NCBI GenBank assembly: GCA_030453285.1
Contig: JAKDKP010000114.1
Span: forward strand, 1 to 7,063
Length of the DNA: 7,063 bases
Origin: Propionibacteriales bacterium
GTDB lineage: Bacteria > Actinomycetota > Actinomycetes > Propionibacteriales > Propionibacteriaceae
Direction of reading: 5' to 3'
Shown here: in pieces, positions 1 to 6,983 of the stretch
How the letters are laid out: each line of letters begins with the position of its first letter
Position numbering within the stretch: the first letter of the stretch is position 1
Position numbers and translations under genes: made by a program
The notes under the pieces: generated by a model
Told to the model about the DNA's origin: nothing
Seen by the model: only the letters and a program-made list of their open reading frames with translations
Databases searched by the model: none

Positions 1-578
1 GCTCTGATCAGGTCTTGAAGTCGGTCTATGAGCCAATCCAACACTTGGATAAGAAGGCCCAGAACGAGCGAGGCGACGGCAACGACCCCAGAAACTGCGA
101 ACACCTTGGCCGCGACGTCACCGATCACAGCCAACGGCGGAATGAACGCCGCGCCAAGGATGGCTACAAAAGCTATGGCGGTCACCCATGTTGCGAGCCA
201 AGTCAGAATTTGGCAGACAAGTCCCAAGAGGTCGAGCAGCCAGTCAATGACCTGAACGAGCCAGTCGACGATTCCCAGCAGGAAATCCAGGACCTCCTGC
301 CACCAAGCCGATACGCAACCGAAGTAGTCGACGGCGACCCTGTGCGCTGGCCCTGACCAGGCGTCGCCGTCGGTGAGTGGCCCGTCGGCCGGCGGACCAG
401 ATTCACCGATACGGGATGCCGCGCGTGAAACAACGTCGAGGGCACCGATGAGGGAATCAACGTCGAAGTCGCACTGCTCGATTGTGGGCAGGAACATCGT
501 TGGCAGGCCCAAGAGTGCAAGCCCGTCGTCCCCCCGACGCATCAGATCCATGTCAAGGCAGTCCGTCAAGTCACTCAC
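1..578 (-). CDS. Putative type VII-secretion-linked membrane protein, N-terminal part (C-terminus off the left edge)
   Basis: I do not recognise a named family. The frame opens at GTG (578-576) and stays open for 192 codons to the left edge, so the C-terminus is missing. Residues 1-90 are soluble and acidic, with a W-S-G motif (74-76) followed by a helical stretch. Residues 96-128 form an amphipathic helix with Asp every seventh residue (D98, D105, D112) and repeated D-W-L (105-107, 112-114; again 181-183). Two hydrophobic segments, about 132-152 and 159-180, look membrane-spanning. A Trp-X-Gly motif followed by hydrophobic helices is seen in N-terminal regions of actinobacterial type VII secretion substrates and polymorphic toxins, so a secreted or membrane effector is possible; this is inference. 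The GTG overlaps the TGA of the upstream gene (GTGA), which fixes the start and implies translational coupling. Base composition is clearly more AT-rich than the genes to the right, which may indicate transfer. That the gene is real is likely; its function is uncertain. Confidence 0.72.
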   Translation of the reverse strand, partial: MSDLTDCLDMDLMRRGDDGLALLGLPTMFLPTIEQCDFDVDSLIGALDVVSRAASRIGESGPPADGPLTDGDAWSGPAHRVAVDYFGCVSAWWQEVLDFLLGIVDWLVQVIDWLLDLLGLVCQILTWLATWVTAIAFVAILGAAFIPPLAVIGDVAAKVFAVSGVVAVASLVLGLLIQVLDWLIDRLQDLIR

Positions 579-879
579 AGCTCATACCACCGATCACTGA
601 GTGCAACATTGGCCTGCTCCTGCCGGGAGTAGGCGGAGGAGGTCACGGCCAGGCGCTCTGCCATCTCCTCGCCTTGAATGTGGACGATTGCGGCCGCAAG
701 TCGGCAGGCCGTGACTGCTCGCTCCACGGAAGCGCCGAGGTGCGCTGCCATCCCTGAGCCTGACGCAGCAGGGGTGAAGGTGAGCACCTGACCAGCGTCG
801 CGACCTGCCTCGATCAAGGCTTGGCGGACGTGCCCCCGAGAACTGGGTTGGCTTCTTCATCGAAAGTGTGGTTGCTCAT
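575..879 (-). CDS. Small helical EspC/WXG100-like protein, reading frame broken at a G5 run
   Basis: The 3' frame (575-817) encodes 80 residues of mostly helical, Ala-rich sequence ending in W-Y-E-L. It has no ATG or GTG near its 5' end, only a TTG at 817. A different frame opens at ATG 879, preceded by a well-placed TAGGCT box, but hits TGA at 816-814 after 21 codons. Adding one G to the five-G run (plus-strand C5 at 833-837), or a -1 slip there, joins the two into one protein of 101 residues. That is the typical length of WXG100/EspC-type type VII secretion partners, and the C-terminal A-x-x-Y-x-x-x-E pattern fits that class. The call rests on size, composition and context, not on a diagnostic motif. 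Alternatives are a pseudogene, a sequencing error, or a 21-codon leader followed by reinitiation at the overlapping TTGA. The gene is coupled to the downstream membrane-protein gene by GTGA. Confidence 0.55.
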
Positions 880-885
880 GCAATC

Positions 886-891
886 AGCCTA
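886..891 (-). promoter_or_regulatory. Putative -10 box TAGGCT for leaderless transcription of the left-end unit
   Basis: TAGGCT matches the actinobacterial -10 pattern TANNNT and ends 6 nt before the ATG at 879. Transcription would therefore start at or within one base of the start codon. There is no Shine-Dalgarno sequence in front of this ATG, which agrees with a leaderless mRNA. I see no convincing -35 hexamer. The box supports ATG 879 as the original start of the frame-broken gene. Confidence 0.45.
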
Positions 892-950
892 GGGATTGCG
901 CAGGCCCACAGGTCCGTCATCCACAGGGCAACCGGACCGGCCCCGGCCGC

Positions 951-2741
951 TCAGTCCTTGCTGATCGGCGCGAAGGCCGGACCGGTCTCGCCGAGGGTGT
1001 CGTCGAGCTTTCCGAACAGCGGTACCGGTTTGGCCAACGGCTGACCGACCTTGATCGGGGTGGACTCCCAGCGGGCCTCTTCGCTGGCGTAGTCGCCCAT
1101 CAGCACCGGATAGTCGGGACCATCATCCTGACCGACCTCGACCAACTGCGGCTGCGCGGCCCACACCCCTTCGCCGCCGAGGGCCTCGAAGATCTTCTGC
1201 GCCGAGTGCGGAAGGAACGGGGTGAGCAGGGTGTTGCAGTCCTGGACGACCTGCAGGGCACAGTGCAGCACGGTGTCGCGACGTTCGGGCTGGTCCTTCA
1301 GCTTCCACGGTTCGGTTTCCGACAGGTACCGGTTGGCCAGGGTGACGATCCGCATCGCCTCGTTGATGGCGTTCTTGAACTTGTTCTTGGCCAGGAATCC
1401 ACCGACCACCTCGAACCCACGCTTCGACGCCGCCAGCAGTTGTTGATCAAGCTCGGTCAGTTCACCGGCAGCCGGGATCGCGCCCACATTCTTGTGCGCC
1501 ATCGAGATCGACCGGTTGACCAGGTTGCCCCACTCGTTGGCCAGCTCGGAGTTGTTGCGGCGGACGAACTCGTCCCAGGTGAAGTCGGTGTCGTTGTTCT
1601 CCGGCCCGGCCACGGCGATGAAGTAGCGCAACGCGTCCGGGCCGAACTCGACAAGGAAGTCGCGGACGTAGATCACGGTCTTGCGGCTGGTGGAGAACTT
1701 CGCACCACTCATGGTCAGGAACTCACTGGAGACCACCTCGGTCGGCAGGTTGAGTTCACCGTACGGGCCGACCTCGCCGCCCCGATCGCCCTGGCCGTTG
1801 TGCCCGAGCAGGATGCTCGGCCAGATGACGGAGTGGAAGACGATGTTGTCCTTGCCCATGAAGTAGTAGGCCACCGCATCGGGATCGTTCCACCACTTCC
1901 GCCAGGCGTCGGGATCACCGGTCCGTTGGGCCCACTCGACCGAGGCCGAGAAGTAGCCGATCACCGCGTCGAACCAGACGTAGATCCGCTTCATCGGCAG
2001 GTCGCGCCAGTCGTCCAACGGGATCGGGACACCCCAGTCGAGGTCGCGGGTGATGGCGCGCGGCTTCAGGTCGTTGATGAAGTTCTGGCTGAACTTGAGC
2101 ACGTTCGGTCGCCAGTCGGAGCGTTCGGCAAGCCAGGCGGTCAGGCTGTCGGACAGCGCCGGGAGGTCGAGGAAGAAGTGTTCGGTCTCGCGGAACTCGG
2201 GGGTCTCGCCGTTGATCTTGGACACCGGGTTCTTCAGATCCACCGGGTCGAGCTGGTTGCCGCAGTTGTCGCACTGATCACCGCGCGCGCCGTCGTAACC
2301 GCAGATCGGGCAGGTGCCCTCGATGTAGCGGTCCGGCAACGTACGACCGGTCGACGGGCTGATCGCGCCCATCGACTTCTTTGCCACCACATAACCGTTG
2401 TCGAGCAGCGCACTGAACAGCTGCTGCACGACGTGGTGATGGTTGCGCGTGGTGGTCCGGGTGTAGAGGTCGTACGAGAGCCCGAGGCCCTGCAGGTCGG
2501 TGGCGATCTGGCGGTGGTACTTGTCGGCGGTCTGCTGCGCGGTCAGTCCCTCGGCGTCGGCCTGCACCTGGATCGCGGTGCCGTGCTCGTCGGTCCCCGA
2601 CACCATCAGCACCTCGTGCCCGCTCATCCGCATGAAGCGGGAGAAGACGTCGGAGGGGACACCAAAACCGGAGACATGGCCGATGTGGCGGGGGCCATTG
2701 GCGTACGGCCAGGCCACCGCCGTCAGAACGCGGGAACTCAT
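951..2741 (-). CDS. metG: Methionyl-tRNA synthetase
   Basis: This cytosolic class I aminoacyl-tRNA synthetase charges tRNA-Met with methionine using ATP and serves both initiation and elongation. From ATG 2741 it has 596 residues. The Rossmann catalytic domain carries the HIGH motif at 19-22 (context [13 protein letters not shown]). A zinc knuckle C-x2-C-x9-C-x2-C lies in the connective domain (C144, C147, C157, C160). The signature loop is K-F-S-T-S at about 348-352, in place of K-M-S-K-S. The helical anticodon-binding domain follows, with N-E-W-G-N-L-V-N-R at its start. There is no C-terminal EMAP-II-like tRNA-binding extension. ATG 2741 is preferred over the in-frame GTG at 2750, because that GTG lies inside the AGGGTGG element just upstream. 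The gene sits about 180 bp downstream of the aldo/keto reductase, across an inverted repeat, and is probably expressed from its own promoter. I see no T-box-like leader. The long open frame on the opposite strand is a codon-bias shadow. Confidence 0.97.
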   Translation of the reverse strand: MSSRVLTAVAWPYANGPRHIGHVSGFGVPSDVFSRFMRMSGHEVLMVSGTDEHGTAIQVQADAEGLTAQQTADKYHRQIATDLQGLGLSYDLYTRTTTRNHHHVVQQLFSALLDNGYVVAKKSMGAISPSTGRTLPDRYIEGTCPICGYDGARGDQCDNCGNQLDPVDLKNPVSKINGETPEFRETEHFFLDLPALSDSLTAWLAERSDWRPNVLKFSQNFINDLKPRAITRDLDWGVPIPLDDWRDLPMKRIYVWFDAVIGYFSASVEWAQRTGDPDAWRKWWNDPDAVAYYFMGKDNIVFHSVIWPSILLGHNGQGDRGGEVGPYGELNLPTEVVSSEFLTMSGAKFSTSRKTVIYVRDFLVEFGPDALRYFIAVAGPENNDTDFTWDEFVRRNNSELANEWGNLVNRSISMAHKNVGAIPAAGELTELDQQLLAASKRGFEVVGGFLAKNKFKNAINEAMRIVTLANRYLSETEPWKLKDQPERRDTVLHCALQVVQDCNTLLTPFLPHSAQKIFEALGGEGVWAAQPQLVEVGQDDGPDYPVLMGDYASEEARWESTPIKVGQPLAKPVPLFGKLDDTLGETGPAFAPISKD

Positions 2742-2746
2742 GATCG

Positions 2747-2754
2747 CCACCCTA
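2747..2754 (-). promoter_or_regulatory. metG start signal: AGGGTGG ribosome-binding site or TAGGGT -10 box
   Basis: Just upstream of the metG ATG the minus strand reads TAGGGTGG followed by 5 nt. AGGGTGG is an acceptable Shine-Dalgarno sequence. TAGGGT, ending 7 nt before the ATG, equally fits a leaderless -10 box, with a TTGAGC 15 bp further upstream at the edge of the repeat as a poor -35 candidate. Sequence alone cannot separate these readings. Either one favours ATG 2741 over GTG 2750. Confidence 0.4.
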
Positions 2755-2769
2755 TGGCAATCGCCCGTC

Positions 2770-2795
2770 GCTCAACGACCCCACAATCGTTGAGC
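2770..2795. repeat. Perfect 9-bp hairpin (GCTCAACGA / TCGTTGAGC)
   Basis: GCTCAACGA at 2770-2778 is exactly complementary to TCGTTGAGC at 2787-2795 across an 8-nt loop. It sits in the reductase-metG gap, 29 bp or more upstream of the metG ATG. There is no T-tract on either side, so it is not a classical intrinsic terminator. It forms the metG-proximal end of the larger repeat described next. Confidence 0.6.
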
Positions 2796-2902
2796 AGGTT
2801 CGTGAGGAACGAGCGAGCCGTGTCGACACGTCACGGTCCTGGGAACACTTCGACGCACTCGTCCATTTCGACGGACGCGCCTCGTTCCTCGGCGCTGCTC
2901 AA
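2790..2902. repeat. Imperfect inverted repeat with central palindrome, dispersed intergenic-repeat type
   Basis: The arm at 2790-2813 is the inverse complement of 2881-2902 with two perfect blocks: 10 bp (2804-2813 against 2881-2890) and 8 bp (2790-2797 against 2895-2902). The loop side contains a perfect 12-bp palindrome, CGTGTCGACACG, at 2819-2830. The similarity extends outwards to GGCTCAACGACC at 2916-2927, so each half looks like one diverged copy of an element running from a TTCGACAC-type sequence through a CTCGTTCCTC core to GCTCAACGACC. I recall similar elements scattered between genes in several actinobacterial genomes; I could not check this. In an mRNA read through from the reductase it would fold into a long stem-loop and could act as a 3' stabiliser, processing site or partial terminator before metG. 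Confidence 0.6.
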
Positions 2903-2918
2903 TACAGGCCTCGCTGGC

Positions 2919-3947
2919 TCAACGACCGAAGAGTGCGGCGAGGGCGGCGTTCTGTTCCTCGGTGAGCTCGATCCTGCCGGCAGCGGCATTGCCCTCCAAC
3001 TGCTCGAGGGTCGAACTGGTCGGGATCTGCGACCCCATGCCGTCGAGGGTCAGCAACCAGGCCAGCGACACTTGGCTGATCGTGTGGCCCCACTGCTCGG
3101 CGAGTGCCCCCACCTCGGCGACCTTGGCGAGTTGATCTTGATCGATGTCGGTGCCCTCGTCGTACAGGCGATCGCCCCGACCGACCCGCGCCGGGTCGAG
3201 GTAGCGGTCGGTGAGCAGGCCACCGGCCAGAGGTGAGTACGGGACGAAGGCGATGCCTTCGGCCACACACAGGTCGAGCACGCCGGGGTTCAGCTCGCCT
3301 CGGATCGGATCGAACCGGTTCTGCACCGCAACCGGCCGCGCCCGGCGAGAGAGGCCGTCGGCGACCGAGAGGTAGGTCTCGAGTTGCTCGACGGTCACAT
3401 TCGACACTCCGAGATGATGCACCGCGCCACGCGAGACCAGGTCCTCGACGGTCTCCATCGATTCCTGGACCGGAGTGTGTGCGTCGAATCCGTGGAACCA
3501 GAGCAGGTCGACCCAGTCGGCCTGCAATCGGGTCAGCGACGCTGCCAGGGACTCGACGATGGTGAGCCGGCCCAGCCCGCTGTGGTTGGGCGTGAACCCG
3601 TCCATGCCGCCGAACAGTTTGGTCGCCAGCACGATGTCGCGTCGCTTGTCGGGGTTGACGGCCAACCAGCTCCCGATGATGCGTTCGGAGTTCCCGGTGC
3701 CGGCGTTGTAGCGGTTGGCGGTGTCGATGAAGGTGACGCCGAGCGCGTGGGCCCGATCAAGGATGGCCAACGCGTCCTGTTCGCCGGTACGAGAGCCGTC
3801 ACCGGAATCGGGGTCCCCGAACTTCCACGTGCCAAGACCGATCGCCGACGTCTGCAGGCCGCTGCGGCCCATCCGGCGGTACGGCATGTCGTTGAAGTCC
3901 GAGGTGGAGAACGGATACTGCACGGTGCCGGGTTCGATCATGATCAT
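2919..3947 (-). CDS. Aldo/keto reductase (NADPH-dependent oxidoreductase)
   Basis: This cytosolic TIM-barrel oxidoreductase of the aldo/keto reductase superfamily has 342 residues, the usual length. The catalytic tetrad is visible as D75 (F-I-D-T-A), Y80, K110 (A-T-K-L-F) and H152 (W-F-H-G). The N-terminal M-G-R-S-G-L-x-x-S-x-I-G-L-G-T-W is typical of the YghZ/AKR11-13-like groups that use NADPH to reduce aldehydes or ketones. The substrate cannot be read from the sequence. The start is ATG 3947, which overlaps the adenosine deaminase TGA as ATGA; a second in-frame ATG lies two codons later at 3941. The frame also extends upstream inside the deaminase gene, but that extension is out of frame with the deaminase and low-complexity (Arg-rich), so it is rejected. 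The stop codon lies within the end of an intergenic repeat copy. Coupling to the deaminase suggests co-expression, not necessarily one pathway. Confidence 0.93.
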   Translation of the reverse strand: MIMIEPGTVQYPFSTSDFNDMPYRRMGRSGLQTSAIGLGTWKFGDPDSGDGSRTGEQDALAILDRAHALGVTFIDTANRYNAGTGNSERIIGSWLAVNPDKRRDIVLATKLFGGMDGFTPNHSGLGRLTIVESLAASLTRLQADWVDLLWFHGFDAHTPVQESMETVEDLVSRGAVHHLGVSNVTVEQLETYLSVADGLSRRARPVAVQNRFDPIRGELNPGVLDLCVAEGIAFVPYSPLAGGLLTDRYLDPARVGRGDRLYDEGTDIDQDQLAKVAEVGALAEQWGHTISQVSLAWLLTLDGMGSQIPTSSTLEQLEGNAAAGRIELTEEQNAALAALFGR

Positions 3948-5020
3948 GCACCGTGGGCAGCGAAGCCGGGCTTGATCACGTCTTCGATCATGGCCAGCCG
4001 TTGATCGAACGGCCAGAACGCGCTCTTGGCCGCGTTGAGGGTGTACCACTTCACCTCGGCCAGCGACTGGTCGAAGGCCTCGCTGAGCAGGGCGAACTCG
4101 CGACTCATCGTCGTGGCGCTCATCAACCGGTTGTCGCAGTTCACCGTGACCCGGAACCGTAGGTCGGTCAATGCGCCGATCGGGTGCGCGGCAATGCTCT
4201 CGGCGGCTCCGGTCTGCACATTGGACGAGGGCGCCATCTCCAACGGCACTCGTTGGTTCCGTACGTACGAGGCCAGCAGCCCGAGCCGCGGTGTGCCGTC
4301 GGCGTCGAACTCGATGTCGTCGATGATCCGTACGCCGTGGCCCAGCCGGTGCGCGCCACACAACTGCAGCGCCTCCCAGATCGACGGCAGCCCGAATGCC
4401 TCGCCGGCGTGGATGGTGAAGTAGGCGTTGTTGCGGCGCAGATGATCGAAGGCATCGAGGTGCCGGGTGGGAGGGTAGCCGGCCTCGGCGCCGGCGATGT
4501 CGAAGCCGGCCACACCACGATCACGGTTGGCCACGGCCAATTCGGCGATCTCCCGGGAGGTCGCGGTGTGCCGCATGCCGGTGATCAACTGGTTCACCTG
4601 GATGAACTTTCCGGCGGACCTGGCTGCCGCCATGCCGTCATCGAGTCCGGACTGCACGGCGTCGATCGCCCCCTGCAGCGTCAGCCCCTCGGTGAGGTGC
4701 TGTTCGGGCGCCCATCGGGTCTCGGCGTACACCACACCGTCGGCCACCATGTCCTCAACGAACTCGCGCGCCACCCGGGCCAGGTTGTCGGCGGTCTGCA
4801 TCACCGCGATGGTGTGATCGAACGTCTCCAGATAGCGCACCAGTGAGCCCGAGTCAGCCGACTGGAAGAACCACGTGCCGAGGTCCTCGGCGTTGTCGGC
4901 CGGCAGTTCGTGGCCGATCGGCCCGGACAGCTCCAGCACCGTCGCCGGACGCACCCCGCCGTCCAGATGATCATGGAGGGTGACCTTGGGGACCTGCTTG
5001 ATCAAGTCGATGTCCAGCAT
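3944..5020 (-). CDS. add: Adenosine deaminase
   Basis: This zinc-dependent amidohydrolase converts adenosine and deoxyadenosine to inosine and deoxyinosine plus ammonia in purine salvage. It has 358 residues, about the usual length. Metal and active-site motifs appear in order: H16-x-H18 in [12 protein letters not shown] at 204-207 (zinc His204, catalytic Glu207), L-G-H-G at 226-229 (His228), and N-C-D-N at 294-297 with zinc ligand Asp296. The usual C-P-x-S-N is A-P-S-S-N (263-267). The usual Asp-Asp pair is Asp-Asn, which I recall also in mycobacterial Add, so it is probably a lineage feature. The ATG at 5020 has a good ribosome-binding site. The 3' end overlaps the reductase start (ATGA), forming a two-gene operon, and a TAGGCT box upstream may be its promoter. 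Adenine or cytokinin deaminase-type relatives are less likely given the close match to Add motifs. Confidence 0.95.
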   Translation of the reverse strand: MLDIDLIKQVPKVTLHDHLDGGVRPATVLELSGPIGHELPADNAEDLGTWFFQSADSGSLVRYLETFDHTIAVMQTADNLARVAREFVEDMVADGVVYAETRWAPEQHLTEGLTLQGAIDAVQSGLDDGMAAARSAGKFIQVNQLITGMRHTATSREIAELAVANRDRGVAGFDIAGAEAGYPPTRHLDAFDHLRRNNAYFTIHAGEAFGLPSIWEALQLCGAHRLGHGVRIIDDIEFDADGTPRLGLLASYVRNQRVPLEMAPSSNVQTGAAESIAAHPIGALTDLRFRVTVNCDNRLMSATTMSREFALLSEAFDQSLAEVKWYTLNAAKSAFWPFDQRLAMIEDVIKPGFAAHGA

Positions 5021-5024
5021 GTCG

Positions 5025-5030
5025 TCCTCT
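5025..5030 (-). promoter_or_regulatory. Ribosome-binding site of adenosine deaminase
   Basis: AGAGGA lies 4 nt before the ATG at 5020 on the minus strand. It is the clearest Shine-Dalgarno sequence in the window and fixes the start of the gene. It contrasts with the leaderless-looking starts of the neighbouring genes. Confidence 0.7.
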
Positions 5031-5052
5031 CGATCCGCCGATGATGTCGCCC

Positions 5053-5058
5053 AGCCTA
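5053..5058 (-). promoter_or_regulatory. Putative -10 box for the deaminase-reductase operon
   Basis: TAGGCT in the 85-bp gap after the FAD oxidase fits TANNNT and would give a short leader of about 25 nt that includes the ribosome-binding site. The same hexamer precedes the left-end unit. No good -35 is seen at 16-18 bp, so this is a tentative call. Confidence 0.35.
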
Positions 5059-5105
5059 GTGGCCCCCCGTCGGAACCCGTAGGGCCCGCTCTCCCCCGGC
5101 TCCGT

Positions 5106-6497
5106 TCACTGGCCTCGGACGGTGAACGGGGTGCCCCGGCTGAACAGGTTGCCTGGGTCGTACACCGCCTTCACCTGACCGAGCCGCCGGTGGGTCGCGC
5201 TGTCGAAGGCGCGGCGCATGCCCTCGGCGGTGGCGGCGGCGTCACCCATCAGGTTCAGCACTGCTCCGTCGGTGGTCCACGGCGCCAATGCCTCGAGGAT
5301 GGCGCGCTGACGGGCCCGGGCGTCGGCTGCACTCGCACCACCGCGCAACACCTGCAGCAGACCCAGTGAATAGCCCGCCTGGCGCTGACCGACCGCATTG
5401 GGCGACCGCTGCGGGCGGCTCAGCGCACCACCGAGGTGGCGCAGCTCGACGATCGCCGTTTCGGGAGCACCGGGCCCGGCCTGACTCAGGAGCACCTCCA
5501 GCGCGTCGTCGGTCACCACGTCGAAGGTCGTGGCGCTGCTGGTGAAGGCCGCCGGGTCGGTCGGGTCGTTCGTGATCTCCCCGAGCGCGTCGGTCGTCCG
5601 CAGCTGCACCGTGTCCGCCAAGGCCGGCGCCGCGTCGCGGAGCGGTTGGACGAGGCGTATCCCGTCCTCCTCGCTCCCGACCACGGCGACCCAGACGACC
5701 GCCACGTGGCGCCCGCGCAGGAACGGCGGCAGTGCCTCGACATCGGGGAAGGGCACCACCGTGAACGCCGACGTCACGGTGTCGGGAACCGTGGTCGTCC
5801 AGTCGCGCCACGCCCGCAGCATGGTCGGCACGTGCTCGGCATCGATGACCAGCCCACCGCCGTACACCGCTTCGAGCCGGACCAGTTCGATCTCCATGGC
5901 TGTGACGATCGCGTACGCACCTCCACCACCACACAGGGCCCAGAACAGGTCGGGATCGGTGTCTTCGTCGACCTCACGCAGCTCGCCATCGGCCGTCACC
6001 ACCTGCAGGCTGTTGACGTAGTCGGCGGCGTAGCCGAACGTACGACCCAGAACGCTCACTCCGCCACCGAGGGTGTAGGCGACGGCGTTGACCTCGGGTG
6101 TGGTGCCGGGCAGAGCGGTGAGGCCGTGGACGGCCGCCTCACGCAGCACTCGCGCCCATCGAACCCCCGCGCCGATCCGCACGGTCGCTCGTTCATGGTC
6201 GATGGTCACCTCGTCGAGTCCGGCCGTGATCACGAGCACCCCGGTGGTCGGCCCGTCGGGTGTGCCGTGCCCGGTGCCGCGGGCGGTGAGGTCGAGGCCG
6301 TGAGCGACGGCGAAGCGTACGGCGGCCTGGACGTCAGCAGGGATCTCGGCCACGACGATCACGTCGGGTCGGTGCTCGTGGAGGAGCTGGAACCCGGTGC
6401 GCCATCGGGCGTATCCGGCGTCGCTCGGTGTGAGCACCTCGCCCTGGACGTGACGCGTCAGCTCGTGGAGTCCGGCCGGTTCTGGGTGTGTGGTCAT
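5106..6497 (-). CDS. FAD-binding oxidoreductase, BBE / 6-hydroxynicotine-oxidase-like (PCMH fold)
   Basis: This flavin-dependent oxidase of the vanillyl-alcohol-oxidase/PCMH superfamily has 463 residues, the normal size for the berberine-bridge-enzyme and 6-hydroxy-D-nicotine-oxidase branch. The FAD-binding domain spans about 44-205. The motif R-G-T-G-H-G (73-78) places His77 where relatives attach FAD through histidine. [11 protein letters not shown] (142-152) and G-G-G-G (190-193) after L-F-W-A-L bind the cofactor. The substrate domain follows, and the C-terminal Y-D-P-G-N-L-F (446-452) is the BBE signature. At the position of the second covalent link, a Cys in G-x-C-P of bicovalent enzymes, there is Thr133, so single-histidine attachment is predicted. 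I see no signal peptide, so it is probably cytosolic. Substrates in this family range over alcohols, sugars, alkaloids and antibiotics and cannot be assigned here. The ATG at 6497 lacks a ribosome-binding site but has a TACGTT box 6 nt upstream. Confidence 0.9.
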   Translation of the reverse strand: MTTHPEPAGLHELTRHVQGEVLTPSDAGYARWRTGFQLLHEHRPDVIVVAEIPADVQAAVRFAVAHGLDLTARGTGHGTPDGPTTGVLVITAGLDEVTIDHERATVRIGAGVRWARVLREAAVHGLTALPGTTPEVNAVAYTLGGGVSVLGRTFGYAADYVNSLQVVTADGELREVDEDTDPDLFWALCGGGGAYAIVTAMEIELVRLEAVYGGGLVIDAEHVPTMLRAWRDWTTTVPDTVTSAFTVVPFPDVEALPPFLRGRHVAVVWVAVVGSEEDGIRLVQPLRDAAPALADTVQLRTTDALGEITNDPTDPAAFTSSATTFDVVTDDALEVLLSQAGPGAPETAIVELRHLGGALSRPQRSPNAVGQRQAGYSLGLLQVLRGGASAADARARQRAILEALAPWTTDGAVLNLMGDAAATAEGMRRAFDSATHRRLGQVKAVYDPGNLFSRGTPFTVRGQ

Positions 6498-6503
6498 GCG
6501 GCG

Positions 6504-6509
6504 AACGTA
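6504..6509 (-). promoter_or_regulatory. Putative -10 box TACGTT for leaderless transcription of the FAD oxidase
   Basis: TACGTT matches TANNNT and ends 6 nt before the ATG at 6497. There is no Shine-Dalgarno sequence in between. The oxidase can therefore be transcribed separately from the VOC gene 60 bp upstream. The -35 region is not recognisable. Confidence 0.42.
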
Positions 6510-6557
6510 GAGCGCATTCCGGCCAGATCCTGACCGTAGGGCCGGCCCCCCCCCGGG

Positions 6558-6983
6558 TCAGTCCTTGGCAACGAAGATGCACAAGGGATGCCCGGCCGGG
6601 TCGGCAAACACGTACAGCGGCTCGTCGGGATCGTCGGACCGGTCGAACAGTTCGGTGGCCCCCAGTGCCAGGGCCCGTTCCCGTACGGCCAGCAATGACT
6701 CGGTGTCCGGTACGGAGGTGTCCAGATGCAGCATCTGCGGCACGCTCTGGTCGGGCCAGGTGGACCGCGGCAACGCGTCGACCTCCTGGAAGGCCATCCC
6801 GATCCCGTCCGTCGACGCCGGACTCAGCACCAACCAGTCAGCTCCGCGCTCATCGGGGCTGCCGTCGGTGGGTGGTTCGTCGCCGGGGCGATATCTCAGG
6901 TCGTACAACTGCCGATAGAATTCCGCCGATGCGCGCGGGTCGGGTGTGTCGAGGACGATCTGTCGGATGCGGGGAGTGATCAT
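6558..6983 (-). CDS. VOC-superfamily (glyoxalase/bleomycin-resistance fold) protein
   Basis: This is a 141-residue protein with the paired beta-alpha-beta-beta-beta architecture of the vicinal oxygen chelate superfamily. Module 1 starts at about residue 6 (I-x-Q-I-V-L-D) with the A-E-F-Y-R-Q-L helix at 20-26. Module 2 starts at M-L-H-L-D (84-88) and ends in the typical D-P-A-G-H-P-L-C-I-F at 128-137. His86 sits where a metal ligand is usual, but the full set of four ligands is not obvious, so an enzymatic reaction cannot be named. It most resembles the broad glyoxalase-like group of small actinobacterial proteins. ATG 6983 is chosen because family members begin shortly before this strand; GTG 6992 in the same frame would add three residues. 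It lies 60 bp upstream of the FAD oxidase in the same direction, across a G9 tract, so cotranscription is possible but not shown. Confidence 0.88.
   Translation of the reverse strand: MITPRIRQIVLDTPDPRASAEFYRQLYDLRYRPGDEPPTDGSPDERGADWLVLSPASTDGIGMAFQEVDALPRSTWPDQSVPQMLHLDTSVPDTESLLAVRERALALGATELFDRSDDPDEPLYVFADPAGHPLCIFVAKD

Noticed and set aside
203..520. 105-codon minus-strand frame with ATG start at the left end
   Set aside because: Its product is Ser/Thr/Arg-rich and lacks structure, while the overlapping GTG-started frame gives a coherent membrane protein.
15..600. Plus-strand frames at the left end (15-356, 28-255, 373-600)
   Set aside because: All are antisense to the membrane-protein frame, with hydrophilic or low-complexity products and no supporting start signals.
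918..926. TCATCCACA, one mismatch from a DnaA box
   Set aside because: It is a single copy with no cluster or AT-rich region, and no origin genes are nearby, so it is most likely chance.
904..950. Terminator after metG
   Set aside because: The GC-rich run of CCGG/GGCC units can pair only in 4-bp stems with very short loops and has no T-tract.
2742..2918. T-box or other riboswitch upstream of metG
   Set aside because: The gap is too short and occupied by the repeat; no T-box core or specifier arrangement is visible.
1206..3236. 676-codon open frame on the plus strand across metG and into the reductase
   Set aside because: It is antisense to a certain metG over most of its length. Long antisense frames are expected from G/C-biased third positions, and its product is low-complexity without a recognisable domain.
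3948..4361. N-terminal extension of the reductase frame into the deaminase gene
   Set aside because: It overlaps a clear deaminase coding region in another frame, is Arg-rich, and AKR proteins begin near the ATGA overlap start.
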